Shown in pieces: positions 35,131 to 47,100 of a stretch of DNA of 64,000 nucleotides. Source of the DNA: Branchiostoma floridae. Lineage: Eukaryota; Chordata; Leptocardii; Amphioxiformes; Branchiostomatidae. The stretch is from assembly GCF_000003815.2 (NCBI RefSeq), contig NC_049986.1, positions 9,195,161 to 9,259,160 on the forward strand, given 5' to 3'. How positions within the stretch are numbered: position 1 is the first letter of the stretch; every line of letters begins with the position of its first letter. Under the pieces are notes generated by a model, which ran no database searches, was not told the origin of the DNA, and saw nothing but the letters and a program-made list of their open reading frames with translations. Position numbers and translations under genes: made by a program.

Positions 35131-35591
35131 TATACATATGCGCGTTGCGATCTATACATTTCTGCAGTACGGTATGTATCTTGTATGTTTTAGAGTTATT
35201 GTTCTTTAGTTTCCCTGTCTGTCATGGGATTGATGTGCCTCGTGTAAACGGAGAAAAGCTTACAGAAATGTCAAGCTAATTGGAGAACCAAATAAACTCA
35301 AAGTCATTGTATACACTAGTGTAATTCTGAATTGGTAGTTGTTTATACATTATAGGTATTTACAAGTGTCAACAGCCGCCATGCTGACACGGGTACGCTC
35401 ACGAACGTTGTCTTGCTATAAAGTAGTCTTCATTGTGCACTGCAGGTTTGTAACCATTGTACACTCCCTGACTTTAAGGTTTATTAATCAAGATCTAATG
35501 GTTCAAAATAGTGTCAGAGAAATGAAATTTTCCATTGTAGACATTTTCATATTCATATGCTACGTGACGCCTCATTCTTATACGTTCCCAG

Positions 35592-35621
35592 TGACGTCAC
35601 ATCCCACTTTTTGTGACGTCA
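35592..35621. promoter_or_regulatory. Pair of perfect cAMP-response elements
   Basis: TGACGTCA at 35592-35599 and again at 35614-35621, centres 22 bp apart (two helical turns). They lie about 165-190 bp upstream of the start codon of the KEN-box gene; a partial ACGTGACG lies at 35561-35568. CREB/CREM/ATF binding is inferred. Confidence 0.6.
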
Positions 35622-35783
35622 TAATTGTACTTACAGTTTTGGAAAAAGTTAGGCGAGACGGACGCATTTTTTAATCGTCTTGATTTAGCCGCTCATTTTT
35701 TCCAATTAACGCGAGTTTCTTTATCGACGATGTTTTCGTTAATCATGGTAACGAGCATTTGTTTATTCGATCTTGCAGCCAGG

Positions 35784-36434
35784 ATGTTTGGCACCACTGG
35801 CAAAGGTAAGATCTACTTTTACTGACTTCAATTCCGAACAGTTTCTGTCATAATATTTGACAAAGAGCTTGACTGGGTAATTTTCTAAGAATCGATCTTT
35901 GTCACCGTTTCTGACCGAGCTTCTTTCCTCTATACAGAGAGGAGCGCACAGGAGTCTCCTGTAGTGAAGCGGAAAGTCAGGAGGTGTGACTTAAACGGCC
36001 CCTCTAACCGTGTGGACAACATCCTGCCCACAGACACCGACACATCAGCCGCCTCTGCCTCTGCCAGTGCGGCCAACAACAAACTGGAAAAGGAGAATTT
36101 CAGAGGCTTCGAAAGTGATTTTCTACTGTCTCCAGGGAAAGCTGAAGAAAAGGAGAAGGAAGGCACTGCCAGCCCTTCTCCCACTCGGCAGAATACGACC
36201 GAGCCCGACGAGACAGAAACCAACACCTCTTCCAGCCAACGGCAGGAGAATGACTCCATAGCCCTGGTACCGCGCCGCAGGTTCAGAATCCCCCCAGTCA
36301 TGGCCCAGGTCTCGCCCGTAATCCTATATATACCAGATACGAACCAGGTCACCATGTTCTGGGACAGAAGCGACCATTCCAAAATGTTGTTGTGGATGAT
36401 GATTCAAGCCAGACGGGAGGCGGGGATCTGGTAG
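35784..36434 (+). CDS. Unrecognised 172-residue two-exon protein with KEN box
   Basis: Exons 35784-35805 (MFGTTGK plus one base; donor CAAAG|GTAAGA) and 35938-36434 (acceptor CTATACAG; stop TAG 36432-36434). I do not recognise the family. Seen: an SPVVKRKVRR motif near the N-terminus (proline-directed phospho-site followed by a basic cluster that could be an NLS), an Ala/Ser/Thr-rich linker, LEKENFRGFESDFLLSPGK containing a KEN sequence as used by APC/C degrons, another SP-rich segment, and a compact C-terminus of about 50 residues beginning PRRRFRIPPVMAQVSPVILY and ending near MMIQARREAGIW, the most conserved-looking part. AATAAA at 36986-36991 would give a ~550-nt 3' UTR. Nuclear, cell-cycle-regulated behaviour is only inferred. 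Confidence 0.65.
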
Positions 36435-36985
36435 GGAGACTGGACTATAATTCTCGAACACCAAGCTCTACCATAGTACACAAACATGTATTGGGCGTGG
36501 GAGTGGTGCGTTTGTGTGATGGGGGATTTAGGGTGGTTTTGTAGAGGGGTTCGTAAATTGTTAAGGATTTTTGAGTTGTCATTGTTATACATAATTATAT
36601 TACTAAGCTTTTCTTCTCATGTCCTATGCACTATAAAACATTCAGAAACTTACAATTCAGCAATAGTAGACTTTGGCAAATGTTATCATAAAACTGTTCT
36701 AGAACATAAACACGGCATCCTTCAGTCAGCTTTTATATTGACTATTGTAAAACCCTAAAATCCTAGAACATAAATGTCTACATTCGGTCGTACGTTATAT
36801 ATTTTTATACATTTAGTTGCCAGCTATACCTCTGTATGTGCAACTACATGTACGTATCCAAGGAGAAGGAAAAATAAGTATACTTATCTGGCGACTACTC
36901 CGTATATTGTGTCACAGTTGTGACCAGTTTATATTACTGACTCTAAGCTACATCGAAACTTGGTTTGGTTTTGATTCTGGAGACG

Positions 36986-36991
36986 AATAAA
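36986..36991 (+). terminator. Polyadenylation signal after the KEN-box gene
   Basis: AATAAA in GACGAATAAAAGTAC, about 550 nt after the stop, followed by TG-rich sequence (ttggaaatccgcgtctatgttgtc). Confidence 0.5.
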
Positions 36992-37574
36992 AGTACAAAC
37001 TGTTGGAAATCCGCGTCTATGTTGTCATCATTGCTATCTACGTATACATCAATGCTTTTAGTTACATAACGTTATAGTTGTCTCTAGTACTGAAGTCTTT
37101 GTGACAGTCACTAAAATTAAAGTACAGAAATCAGCCACATAACAATATACATCCATCATCATTATCTGGTCAGTGGTCACTGATTGTATGTTAGTCAAGC
37201 GTTGCACTATTGATAAGTCAGAAAAGTCTTGAAGACACTTTCTTGCCGAACAAGCTATGTACATTATCAACAAAAATTGATATCATCCCTCTTGATCTTA
37301 ACATGTATATACCCATACTTGACCAATGCTATGAAGCCATATTTGTCATGGTCTGTAATGGTTTTGAAATTAGCTTTTGATATTTGTTTCTGTGGTATCA
37401 TATAAATGATCAAATTATTCTAATGGGCTAAACTTATATGTTAATTTCACACGCTAACCTTGCCTGGAAGAAGTAATCTACAGGCAAATCTACCAGTGGC
37501 ATAAGGAGTTTAGCTGGCCAAGACGGTAGATCTACCTGGAGGGTATAGAAGGGGTATATAGTCTTGCTTAAATT

Positions 37575-38090
37575 GCATATCAACGATAGGCTCCGCGTTT
37601 GCCAATCACGCTTTTTATTGTGTATCAACGACAGATCTGCATTTCAATTTCTGATCACAAGGGGGCGCTGTGAGACCGTGAGCAATCCAACTGAAATTGT
37701 GTCGTGAAAAGGCGTCTGATGTATGAGGAAGCATTTAGTTGTTTCAACCTTCCTGTTCCTTCTCATTATCTACATAATGCGAATATGTCTGTCCTTGGTG
37801 CTGAATGCCATCCATACATAGGTAAACAAGCTTGTCCCTGCTGAACACCATACACCGATACCCATGCGTGTCCTTGGTGCTGAACATGCACACAAATAAA
37901 CACACCTGTTCTTGTACACGTGTCATACAAATTTAGACAGTACAATTATCCTTCAGCTTTTCTTCAGTTTGCCTTTACCTTCTTCGGCTTTTATTGTGAT
38001 GTTTTGCCTCATTACATTTTACCATCGGGAAAAAAGCAACATAATTTTGTCACTATCCCCTCCCCATTTTTCCTGTTTTGTCATAGACTG
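37575..38090 (+). repeat. ~0.5-kb dispersed repeat, copy 2
   Basis: Best matched to 34330-34900 over its first half and to 38990-39210 (aaaagcaacataattttgtcac) over its second. It ends about 30 bp before the protamine-like ORF, so it may supply that gene's promoter or 5' UTR. Confidence 0.75.
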
Positions 38091-38118
38091 GTTTTAGATT
38101 GAATTCTAAAATTCTAAG

Positions 38119-38259
38119 ATGAAGGCTACATCATTGCAAGGTAGAATCATGCGCCGTTCACGCAGCCGCAGTGTATCCAAGTGCCGTGGACATAATAGCC
38201 GAAGCCGTGCAAAGAAGGCAGCCGCGGCCGCAAAACGAGCAGGAGCCATCAAGAAGTGA
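38119..38259 (+). CDS. 46-residue protamine-like basic protein (candidate)
   Basis: ATG at 38119 (AAGATGA context) opens 46 codons to TGA at 38257-38259. The N-terminal half has RIMRRSRSRSVSKCRGHNSR, an Arg-Ser-rich block with one Cys. The C-terminal half is AKKAAAAAKRAGAIKK, a Lys-Ala helix-like tail reminiscent of linker histones. About 16 of 46 residues are Arg or Lys and none is Asp or Glu. AATAAA lies at 38521-38526, 260 nt after the stop. A possible acceptor TTTTGTCATAG ends at 38086, so an upstream exon may exist. This composition fits a sperm nuclear basic protein; an SR-like or ribosomal fragment is an alternative. Function is inferred from composition only. Confidence 0.45.
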   Translation: MKATSLQGRIMRRSRSRSVSKCRGHNSRSRAKKAAAAAKRAGAIKK

Positions 38260-38520
38260 AGTCCCGCAGTGTCATCTGACGGCCGCTAGCTTAGTGCAGC
38301 GATGACACCACTCCCGACCACCAGTATATGACAATGCGGCGTGAACTGTATATAAATTCATAAATGTCGTAATGAATGAGTAGACTACATGACCACGTTT
38401 TGTGCAACAGGGACTCTTAAATGGAGTGAATTTGAAATCAATTTTGGAAACGTGAATCGCTGATTTATCTATGTGATGTTTTAACAGCTGATCGTGTAGT
38501 GAAGTAGTTTTCAAGATAAG

Positions 38521-38526
38521 AATAAA
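38521..38526 (+). terminator. Polyadenylation signal after the protamine-like ORF
   Basis: AATAAA in AAGAATAAAGCCTTG, followed by T/G-rich sequence (tatacttgtttctgttgctg). Confidence 0.5.
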
Positions 38527-38699
38527 GCCTTGAAGTTCGTAGATCATGTAAACATATCTATACTTGTTTCTGTTGCTGAAGAATACGAGACATTACGACA
38601 GACAGTTTAACGCAATCAGTAGCATAACATGCGTATTTAGCTGAATCATATCTTAAAGTTATAACGCCACATATGCTTGTAAGACTAAGAGTGCTTTGA

Positions 38700-39210
38700 T
38701 CTGTGCTCCAACGACATATCTGCATTTTGCTTCCCGATCACTAGGGGCGCTGTGAGACCGTCAACATAAAATCTTGTGAGCTATGTTAGAAAGCCTTCTT
38801 GACTGCTGCAGGCATTTTCCTCTTATTGTTGCCACGGCTTAGTGTTTGAAGTGATTCCTGTATCTGTCCTTGGTGCTGAATACCATCCACACATATAGGT
38901 AAACAACTTGTCCCTGGTTCTGAACACCATACGATTATAGTCGAGCATACCTGTCCTTAGTGCTGAACACCCACACAAGTAAACGCACCTATCCCTGTTC
39001 AGTGCATACTCGTACACAAATAGCCTTTTTCTCAAGCATATGCAGTACAGTAAGCCATCGGTGCTAAAGGGGAGAAAAGACACGATTCTTCATTATTTCT
39101 TTACCTTTTTCAGTTTTGGTGGGATGCGTGTTTTCCTTGATTACATTTTGATTATGGGTATAAAAAACATAATTTTGTCAGCGTCCGGCCTCTCTCCCTA
39201 TTCTCAGGCT
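38700..39210 (+). repeat. ~0.5-kb dispersed repeat, copy 3
   Basis: Shares caacgacatatctgcattt, gatcactagggg-cgctgtgagaccgt and the tgtccttggtgctgaa sub-repeats with the other two copies. It lies just downstream of the protamine-like ORF. Confidence 0.75.
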
Positions 39211-41050
39211 CAACTTAGAGACTACTTGAGTCTTTGAGTCTGAGAGATTGAGTCTTACAGTCCTAAGGCTAAGTCGGCCTAGGCTACAATAGATGAATTT
39301 TATGGATGACATTCCATGCACACCTAGAAAACAAGGTGGACAAAAAAACAAAAACAAGATGTCTACATTTTCAAACTGAAGAGATACAATACGGTGTCAC
39401 AAACAGCAACACTAAATTATCCTTGTATTCCATAAGAAGTAAGTGACCCTTTAATAGTCTGTGTAACGCAAACTCCGCTATCCGGAGCTTGTAGACTCCT
39501 CCCCGCGCGGCAGTATGACGGGCCTGAGAAGTGTGGTTAAATCAGGCTAAGTGACCCTGACCTCAGCACATCAAGCTTAGGCACGTCTGCATTCATGTCT
39601 ATATCTGCAGTTGACTGCATTCCCGGTATACACCACATAGCGATTATACTCAAGGAACTGTATATGATTTTGGAAACGGTCAGACATTTCAGGTAGCTAA
39701 AGCATCCACCACCTTTCGTCAGTGACACAGCAGATCTTGTTGAAGAGCAGGTTATGTATTTATGCCCTAAGTATGAATTGATAAGTTAAGGATGTATATA
39801 TGAACATTATTCGCCGAAAGTTCTTGTGAAAGTTTCGTGACCCCAAAACTTTCTACCAGTGTCTGAGCGCTTCGAAGCGATATGCGTACATTGAGCTGAA
39901 CAAAGGTCCCTGCAGTTCTGCCCAACCTGTAGTCTATACCATAGATGTTGCCAGTTTTCCTTACTGCCTTTATCCTAACGCATTTGATTGACACAGAATA
40001 AATAGTCTGAAGGCGCCATCTTGTTTCGACTTTTTGCGATGGAACAGTTAGACTTGAAGTTTGCGACATATTCCTATTTTTGGTATGTTGACTATCGCCA
40101 TGGTTACAACAAAAGTTCCTGTTTATTTTCCCGAAATCAGGCGGAAATCAACGCAAATCCGTAGAATTTACTTGCTGTGGCCTTCTTTATTTCCGTATCT
40201 CGTAAACCCCAGATCAGGAACACATGTAACACATCAACTGAAGCAACCGGCAAATGCATATATTGAGAAAACATCTGCCATGCCATATTTGGTATGTCGC
40301 TCCTTATAAGGAGGCGATGCCAAACAGGTGACGTCAGTTGACCTCTCATGTGCTCTCACCAGTTGTTTTTCAAGCTGATGTGTGTTTTGCGTTTGTTTTT
40401 CGCAGGCTTTAGTAATATTTCTAGTGGTGTGCGTTTATCCATTTTTATTTTGCCGCTAGGAAGACGTGGGACTCCTATACAAAAGTGCAAAGCTGCTGGC
40501 CAACTTGACACGTCTGCTTTTTGACCGATGGTCTTACTTTTAGACTTCACATGGAGAACTAATATAATCACATCGTACTGTTACTGTTTTTAATGATCCC
40601 GCTAAACGTTTAACATGTGTTATCTGAAACGTAAACCATTGTAACGTCATGCATGTTGACTTATATGAAATTGTGGCTCCTGTGGTAGCACTTGATTTGG
40701 GTTTAACTTACTACACAAGATGCCTTTCTTTTCTTTTGTATTCACAAATTTCGGCCGCTGGCATATATTATTTTTCTGCAAAATCTGACAACAAAGAAAT
40801 TGATTGGCCTACCCTATATCAAGTTATTTGAACCGGCCACGGGGTTGGGTAACGTTACAACTGATTGGTAATTGTGACGTGTGGATCAACTTGTTCATGC
40901 GTCGTATTTCTTTACAGTTTGTCACAAAAGCATATTGTTAGCTCAATGTTGATACTGTAACTTCTGTTGTTAGCTGTTTTAAGCACAAAGATTTGTCGGA
41001 CTTTTTTTCGGTAGTGGTACAGTATGGGCCTAGCATTGTGCAGTTGATTC
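39211..41050. other. No recognisable gene
   Basis: Short open frames only. A remnant of the GGATGACATTCC repeat lies at 39295-39340. Confidence 0.45.
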
Positions 41051-41299
41051 AGACAGCTTAAACCTGAGCCGAGTGTCAGTTCCGATCCGCATATAACATT
41101 ATGGTGAACCACCTTTGGACATGGCACGCCAGTTTTGTGTCGCGGGTTGGTGCAAGCTGCGAGCGAATGTTAGGTTTAGTCCTCTCATACCGGGAAGGAC
41201 CCCGTCTATTTTCAACAAGTGAGGTAGGTTCTTTAACGTGATCGATCTGTTACCCTCCTCAAACAAGGGACCTTCGGCTATCCGTCCCATTGAAGAGGG

Positions 41300-41440
41300 C
41301 ATGCCTAACCGAAGCCGAGACTCATTTTGATCCGATTCCAGTTAGGATACAGGGACTATAGGTGCCTACTAGGGATTCGAACCAACAACCTTTACATTCT
41401 AAGTCAACAACCCCAACCACAAGGCTGTCTTACCACAATT
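41300..41440 (-). mobile_element. tRNA-derived SINE-like fragment
   Basis: The plus strand reads gggattcgaaccaacaacc, the reverse complement of a perfect B box (GGTTCGAATCC), followed at tRNA spacing by an A-box-like complement near caaccacaaggc. No cloverleaf acceptor stem was found, so a SINE is preferred to a tRNA gene. Confidence 0.45.
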
Positions 41441-42014
41441 GGAGCTGATTGGCTTTAAAAGCTCAGGAATACCTACCGAACATTTTACGCAGTCTCAGTA
41501 CAGACTAGCTGGCGCGAAAACGTGTTTGACAACAGTCTGCCCCACCCAAAGCAACTGACTGACTGGACACACCAGTATCAACGAACCCATCGCCGCCGAT
41601 TACACACTATTTACATACTTGGCGGAACGCCAGTGCACTACAATCACATAAAGCTACCTCACCCGACCTCACCACCAGTAGCATTTGTTTTTGCTGTACA
41701 AGGAAAAGGAAACGTACAGAGTCGAGAATTTCAATGGCTTTCCGAAGAGAGCATCAATGGAAGACTGACCTACTTTTCAGCACAATTGACAGACACTGTC
41801 AGAATAGCACCATCTTTTCATAGACATTCCCGCTATTAATACCAACACTACCCCGGGCAGTGCTGAGATAATTTCTAGATCTTAACAATAGTCACCAGTT
41901 AAATATCAATTTTAAGATAAAAAAAGGTGCCTTAGCTATAGATTTCTCAGTCAACATTCCACAAACAGTTCAAATTTCATTTACAACTACATGCAGCCAA
42001 ACCTACCCAAGAAG

Positions 42015-42189
42015 ACGGCTCAAGGGACCTATAAAATCAGGTCTATGTGGACAGGTGGTCACTATAGACAGAATTCTTGATGGCTGCGTCAATGGGAAGA
42101 ACTTATCTAAGGTATCGTGGGCCAGAAAGTGGTCACATTGGCCAAAGGGTCCTTACGTAGAGGTGGTCACTTGTACAGGGTTGACTGTA
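42015..42189. mobile_element. Degraded copy of the ACAGTCAAACCTGT MITE
   Basis: Contains the family phrases gacaggtggtcactatagac, ggtggtcacttgtaca and the terminal acagggttgactgta. The left terminus is not intact. Confidence 0.5.
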
Positions 42190-42829
42190 TCTCTTTTGAG
42201 TCTAAAAATAGCTTCTGGAACCCTTAAAGTCTATAGCCACTGGAATCATTGGTATAACACGTGGATGTCATTCGATTTGAAACCCATATACAAAGAATTA
42301 AGTTGTATGCTTTTTTTCCTACGTAATGCAGCAACTAAGAGGTGAAAAGGTCGGTTACAAATGGCATGAACATTATCGGCTGCCCATAGTACGATCAACT
42401 TTGTTAGCATTTAACGATTCGAATTCATAGGATTTCGCGGGTGCAACCAGGTCGTAGTTTGTTGGTGACATATATTTCAAACGTTAACGAAATAATAACG
42501 TTTCACCGATAGTAGCTTTGCATCCATGCTTTCAAAAGGGCCTGTTACACTTCGAGAAAGTATTTCTAGAGTTAGAAAGTATTTCAATGGTTTAAATCTG
42601 GATTAAGATAGCGACTTGCTTACTGTATTTAACCTGAACCAGCAAAAGTCAAAGTCTTCGTAGGGCGCCCATCTCCTTTCAATAGCTTTGGGCCACACAA
42701 CTTTCTGCAATCACTACAGTAGGGGGCTAGTCAACTGGTAGTGGTGTGTGTTCCATACTATAAGTTTCCCAAACGCTGAGTTCTAAGCATAGAAAGCAGC
42801 ATGTACCATTTTAAAGCCTTTGGTATGAC

Positions 42830-43130
42830 TCGGCCGGGGATCGAACTCACGACCTACCTATATTTTAGAACCTGAACCAGCAAAACAGAAAAATTCTCGA
42901 GAGACACGGGAACTCATTACCACCGAGTTAGAATTGGGGGCATCCTCATTAGTTAGCTTCAAGCACCGCTTGAGCGCTTGCAGCTAGATGAGCAAAGGTC
43001 ACAGTATTTTGACAGGTCGTCCAGTGTAATATAACCAGCTGCTGCCGCGTGGCCGCGGGCCTACGAAGCTGGCATGTCGTGCCAAAGGGAGCCTATACCT
43101 GCTATACAGATACAGAAAAGTTTGAATCTA
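42830..43130 (+). pseudogene. Degraded LINE 3' end
   Basis: Residues resembling NSLPP, then SFKHRL, are readable with interruptions at 42905-42980. The 3' tail (acaggtcgtccagtgtaata, taaccagctgctgccgc) matches 23045-23085. Confidence 0.5.
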
Positions 43131-43998
43131 GTGCGGCAGCTATCCTACTGCGATGGGAGTATGTGAGGTTATAATTACCGTCCTAGTTGAATCATCTGTC
43201 GGGTTTTCTTGGTACAAAGTGAGTTGAGCTTAGTAATTTATTAGATAGCGAATCACAGTAGGCTCCCGTCAAGTTGGCCTTGGCATTGTTTGCATGTCCC
43301 ATGGGACGATCAAACTGTGATAAAGTTCAACTCACGGTTGGGGTTCTCACCTACTACCACTCTGAAGATCGTAGTGGCAAAGGCCTGAACTTGAAAACAA
43401 TGGATTAAGAGGTGGAATAGATCTCTCAACAGCAATTTGGGAGCCGCATTAGGTCCTTGATGTACACAAGTGACTTCTTGTTTGTTCTGAAAGTCACGTG
43501 AATCATGATCGGGCTAGTCAGACGGCTTTTGGAGTGCGGGGGTGACTAACGTTGTGGGGGTGTATGACAAGATATTTTTATGCCTTTGTCATCAATTACT
43601 TGTTACTTTCTTACCATGGACTGGTTGAGCCGAAGTAAGGTCAACGCTGGTTGGACGGCTGGTGGTATGAATATTAATTAGATGAGATTCTCCCTACCTT
43701 TTAGAGCACCCCTGTGTACTATGCCCCCTTACCCTACTTGTTGCACCGTTATTTCATACCATACCATAGTCTAAACGATGGTAACGATGATTGACAGATG
43801 ATCAAGTGAGATTTAAAGCTGTCAAAATGTGACATCAACACCGTCAACTGTCTCCAGTTGATCATGTGACCGATGTTATTCTCAGTAAGCCCCGCCCATG
43901 CCCAATATCGACAAGGTCTAAAAATCCAGCCATGGCTATTTGATACTTGACGAAGACGATTTTGGCCCAGTTGTCGTTGATGATAAAGTTTCCAGTCG
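43131..43998. other. Upstream flank of EHMT
   Basis: No exon is recognised on either strand. Minus-strand open frames at 43749-44116 lie over the EHMT promoter and show no domain. Confidence 0.4.
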
Positions 43999-44012
43999 GT
44001 TGCCATGGTAAC
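43999..44012. promoter_or_regulatory. Perfect X-box in the EHMT promoter
   Basis: GTTGCCATGGTAAC is a palindromic RFX site, 84 bp upstream of the proposed EHMT start codon in a CpG-rich segment. Confidence 0.5.
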
Positions 44013-44090
44013 AGGCTCCTCAGGTAAACTCCTCCCAGCTGGAGAACACCGCGGGTTCCCCCTTGCGCATGCGCACTGGGCTCCCACTCT

Positions 44091-44104
44091 GCATCATGGC
44101 GGCG
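44091..44104 (+). promoter_or_regulatory. YY1-like motif over the EHMT start codon
   Basis: GCATCATGGCGGCG contains ATGGCGGC, the core of the YY1 consensus. YY1 sites often lie over initiation codons in animal promoters. Confidence 0.35.
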
Positions 44105-44125
44105 GAAGAATCGCAAAATCCAGAG
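44096..44125 (+). CDS. EHMT: EHMT first coding exon (tentative)
   Basis: ATG at 44096 encodes [10 protein letters not shown] and is followed by the donor GAG|GTACTA. MAA-acidic starts occur in vertebrate EHMT proteins, and the CpG-rich, X-box/YY1 context fits a promoter. Phase 0 does not join directly to 52457 (phase 1). An in-frame upstream ATG at 44069 is less attractive. Confidence 0.45.
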
Positions 44126-47100
44126 GTACTAAGCTGTGATTTCCCTTCCATTTCTTCCTAACGGTTCTTCCAATTGATTTCATATCGATGGACTAGATAA
44201 AGAACATATCAGCGATCCTCAGAATCGAGTATTAAGTGCAGATTCATCTGTTATTAGTTTGTTATGGCCCGCGTACTTTGCGGAGTCGCTCGCGCTGGAG
44301 TTCGAATCTGCTTGGTTCAAAGCGTGGCTCGAATGAATCCGGTGTGAAAAGATGGCGTACTTTTTGGTACCGCATGGCGCCGCCGCGTGCTCGCCCGTCT
44401 CTCTAAACTACCGTCTGCGATTCTCTAACGGTGAAATATTTTACCCCGACTTTTAAATCCGACAGAATCAGTCACAGCGCTTTGATTTTGCCGCGAAGTT
44501 TTGCTTTCGAGATCGAAAACAATGCCGCGAATCGGAGTTTGTGCACCGATGGAGGGCGTCTGTCTTCTCACTTGTTGGGAACTGGAGGATGCCAAGAGGA
44601 AATGAAGTTGCAATTGTTGTTCCGATTTTGTTGATCTAAACTTGATCGTATTGTCAAGTTGTTTATCTAAGTGCGTGTAATTTGTTGTTTCTTATATGAT
44701 TGCAATTATCCTAAAATGCCATGTTCTCCCCTGTTGTGGGATTTGCATACCAGTAGTATTTTTATTGCTCTTCAGACACTGGTCATTCTGAATGTTGAAA
44801 AATTCCAGGAACTTTTATCAACTTGAAGTTTTTTAAAGTCAAAAGCAATACATTATGATATGGTGAAAGTTAAGTAGATGCTCTTCAACTGACGTGAAAT
44901 TTATGTTTGCGTCTGCAGGTTTCCTGTTGAAATGCAGACCTTCAAATGTTTGAACTGACATTACGAAAATGACCAGTGCTTTCTTGATATTTCTGTTTTA
45001 ATGTCAAAAGTTGTACGTTATCACAGGACTTAAAGGTTCTGTTGCGAAAGAACAGTGTATGGCGCGGGGCATTGCGTTTCCATATAACATGTGATTTATG
45101 ATTTTGGAATCCAGTTGAAATAGATCAAGAATCTAGTTTGGGACTGGCTTGTCTAAAAAGACCTGCCAGTGTGTTTTGTAAGATTGCGTGTTTCTGACAA
45201 GCACAAGAATCAGTCAAGGACTGCGAGATTTTTGGCAGTAGAGCTTTCGTCCCCAAGTTGCCGACGTGATGAATTCAGTGCAGTGATGGTGCCAACCTAC
45301 AACAAACAGCTTTTTACACCCCAATATTCATGATTTCAAGTTCAACAGTAGACCATAAAACACAATGTTATCACCTCACTTGTTCTTTGTCATGATTTTA
45401 CTCAAAACTGCCTCCACCGACAGTGAATTGGTCCATGTACCTTGCTGTGCTTGGAATTGTTGGATAAGGTATACGTACGGGACATCATATTATATTTGTA
45501 CCTCATGTACCGTAAACAGATAGAGGCAATGTTAATTTCGTGTCTGCACTCTTTTTAGTTGTATTTGGAGTATAGGGTCTAGTAGATGCAGGTGACTCAC
45601 ATAATATATGAATATGTAATTTGAAATATCAGCATCTTGAAGCATCAAAAGAACAAATACAGGTAGGGTTGATAAACTGATATGTTCTGATGAAACCATG
45701 TCTCTAAGCACGTCCATCTTTGCTGTTATCGATACTGATACTAGTACTAGAGATTTAGACACCAGCAGAGTTACAAGTACAACAAAGGTATTGTAACAGT
45801 TACAAGTCAACGTGTAGCTCACTGTTTAGGGTGTCCCTGGCTGATATTGGTTGTTTTAGTCAATCTTGAAAATGTTGCTGACTGTATAATGAATAATGCA
45901 ATAATAGAACAAAAAATTATGCCAATTTGGCCATTTTCATCCATGAACAACTAACTGTGTTGATGCGAGAGAGCAGCCATGTTGAAGTTGACATCTCTAG
46001 TTAGGATGATGTAATGACAAAATGATTAGGTGATGAAATGAAGTGGTAGACATCCTTGCCCCTGGAGCAAAAGTTTGAGAGGTAAAGCCCTTGCCAGATG
46101 TGAAGCTCTAGAATGGTGTACCAGTGGAAGGTACCCTGGTATCCATCTCTACTAGTAATGCCGCTTTATGTTAGCCCTATCCAGCACTCGTTGCCATTTC
46201 CAATACCCACTTTTAATGGGTTCTACATGTATGGAGGGAACTTACAGATTTGTTTGTTCAGCATAGCAAGTAAATCAAATTCTGGTGAAACACACCAGTT
46301 TTGTAGAAAATGTACTACTACTACTACATGTGTACAAGCTGCATAAGACGACAAATATGATGGTCCACTCACACCTGCATGGGCCCGTAAATGTGATCTT
46401 CTCATTAAGGGCTTTACCAGAGCCATTCAAGAAAATGTCCCTAATGGGAGCTCGGTACTAATTTTTACCCGAATACTTACTTGCTTATTTGCTTATTAAG
46501 TAATATGTATAGTGTGAGAAAATGTGCGCCTTTCCAAAATTCACAAAATTGTGACCTGCCAGGGATTCGAATCAGGAACCTTAAGAATTAGATTCTGCTA
46601 GCATGGATTGGATGCCAGGCTACATGAAAAGAGTTGCAGTGCAGTGGAAGATCATATGGCTAGCCCAGTGATCCACTGTCTAGCCCAGTGATCCATAAGT
46701 TTTCAAGTACGATGAACTGATCGGTTAGGATTGGCAATGGCAATGATGGATACACAAAATTGTCAGATATGCAATAGCTGTAGTATAGCTGTAAAGTCAT
46801 AATGTTGCACAAAAACATTGTGCTTACTGAATTGGACCAAGTTTTTAGAAATCTCCAATTTATACTGACATATTCTTCAGGTAAGACTTTGACCTTGGAG
46901 GCTTGGACATACATTTTTGTCATACCAGACCCTTTCTCATTATTCAAATCAATGGATCCTTGCTACAATTCAAATCATCAGATTTTTGCAACACTTTAGA
47001 ATGAAAATAAGATCCTCATATTTATGTTGTCATGTACTTGTATGCTTTTGCGTAATTAAACTGCTTTGATTGACACATGTCTCTGATGAATACATCAGAT

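Noticed and set aside
35938-36200. Resemblance of LNGP...KENF in the orphan to the CDKN1 (p21/p27) kinase-inhibitory region
   Set aside because: The order is suggestive, but the invariant LFG and W-N-F-D-F residues are not preserved, so no family name is given.
41300-41440. Possible tRNA gene on the minus strand
   Set aside because: Perfect B box but no cloverleaf could be drawn, so a SINE head is more likely.
43749-44116. Overlapping minus-strand frames that could imply a divergent gene at the EHMT promoter
   Set aside because: No domain or convincing splice sites; the sequence is better explained as promoter DNA with an X-box.
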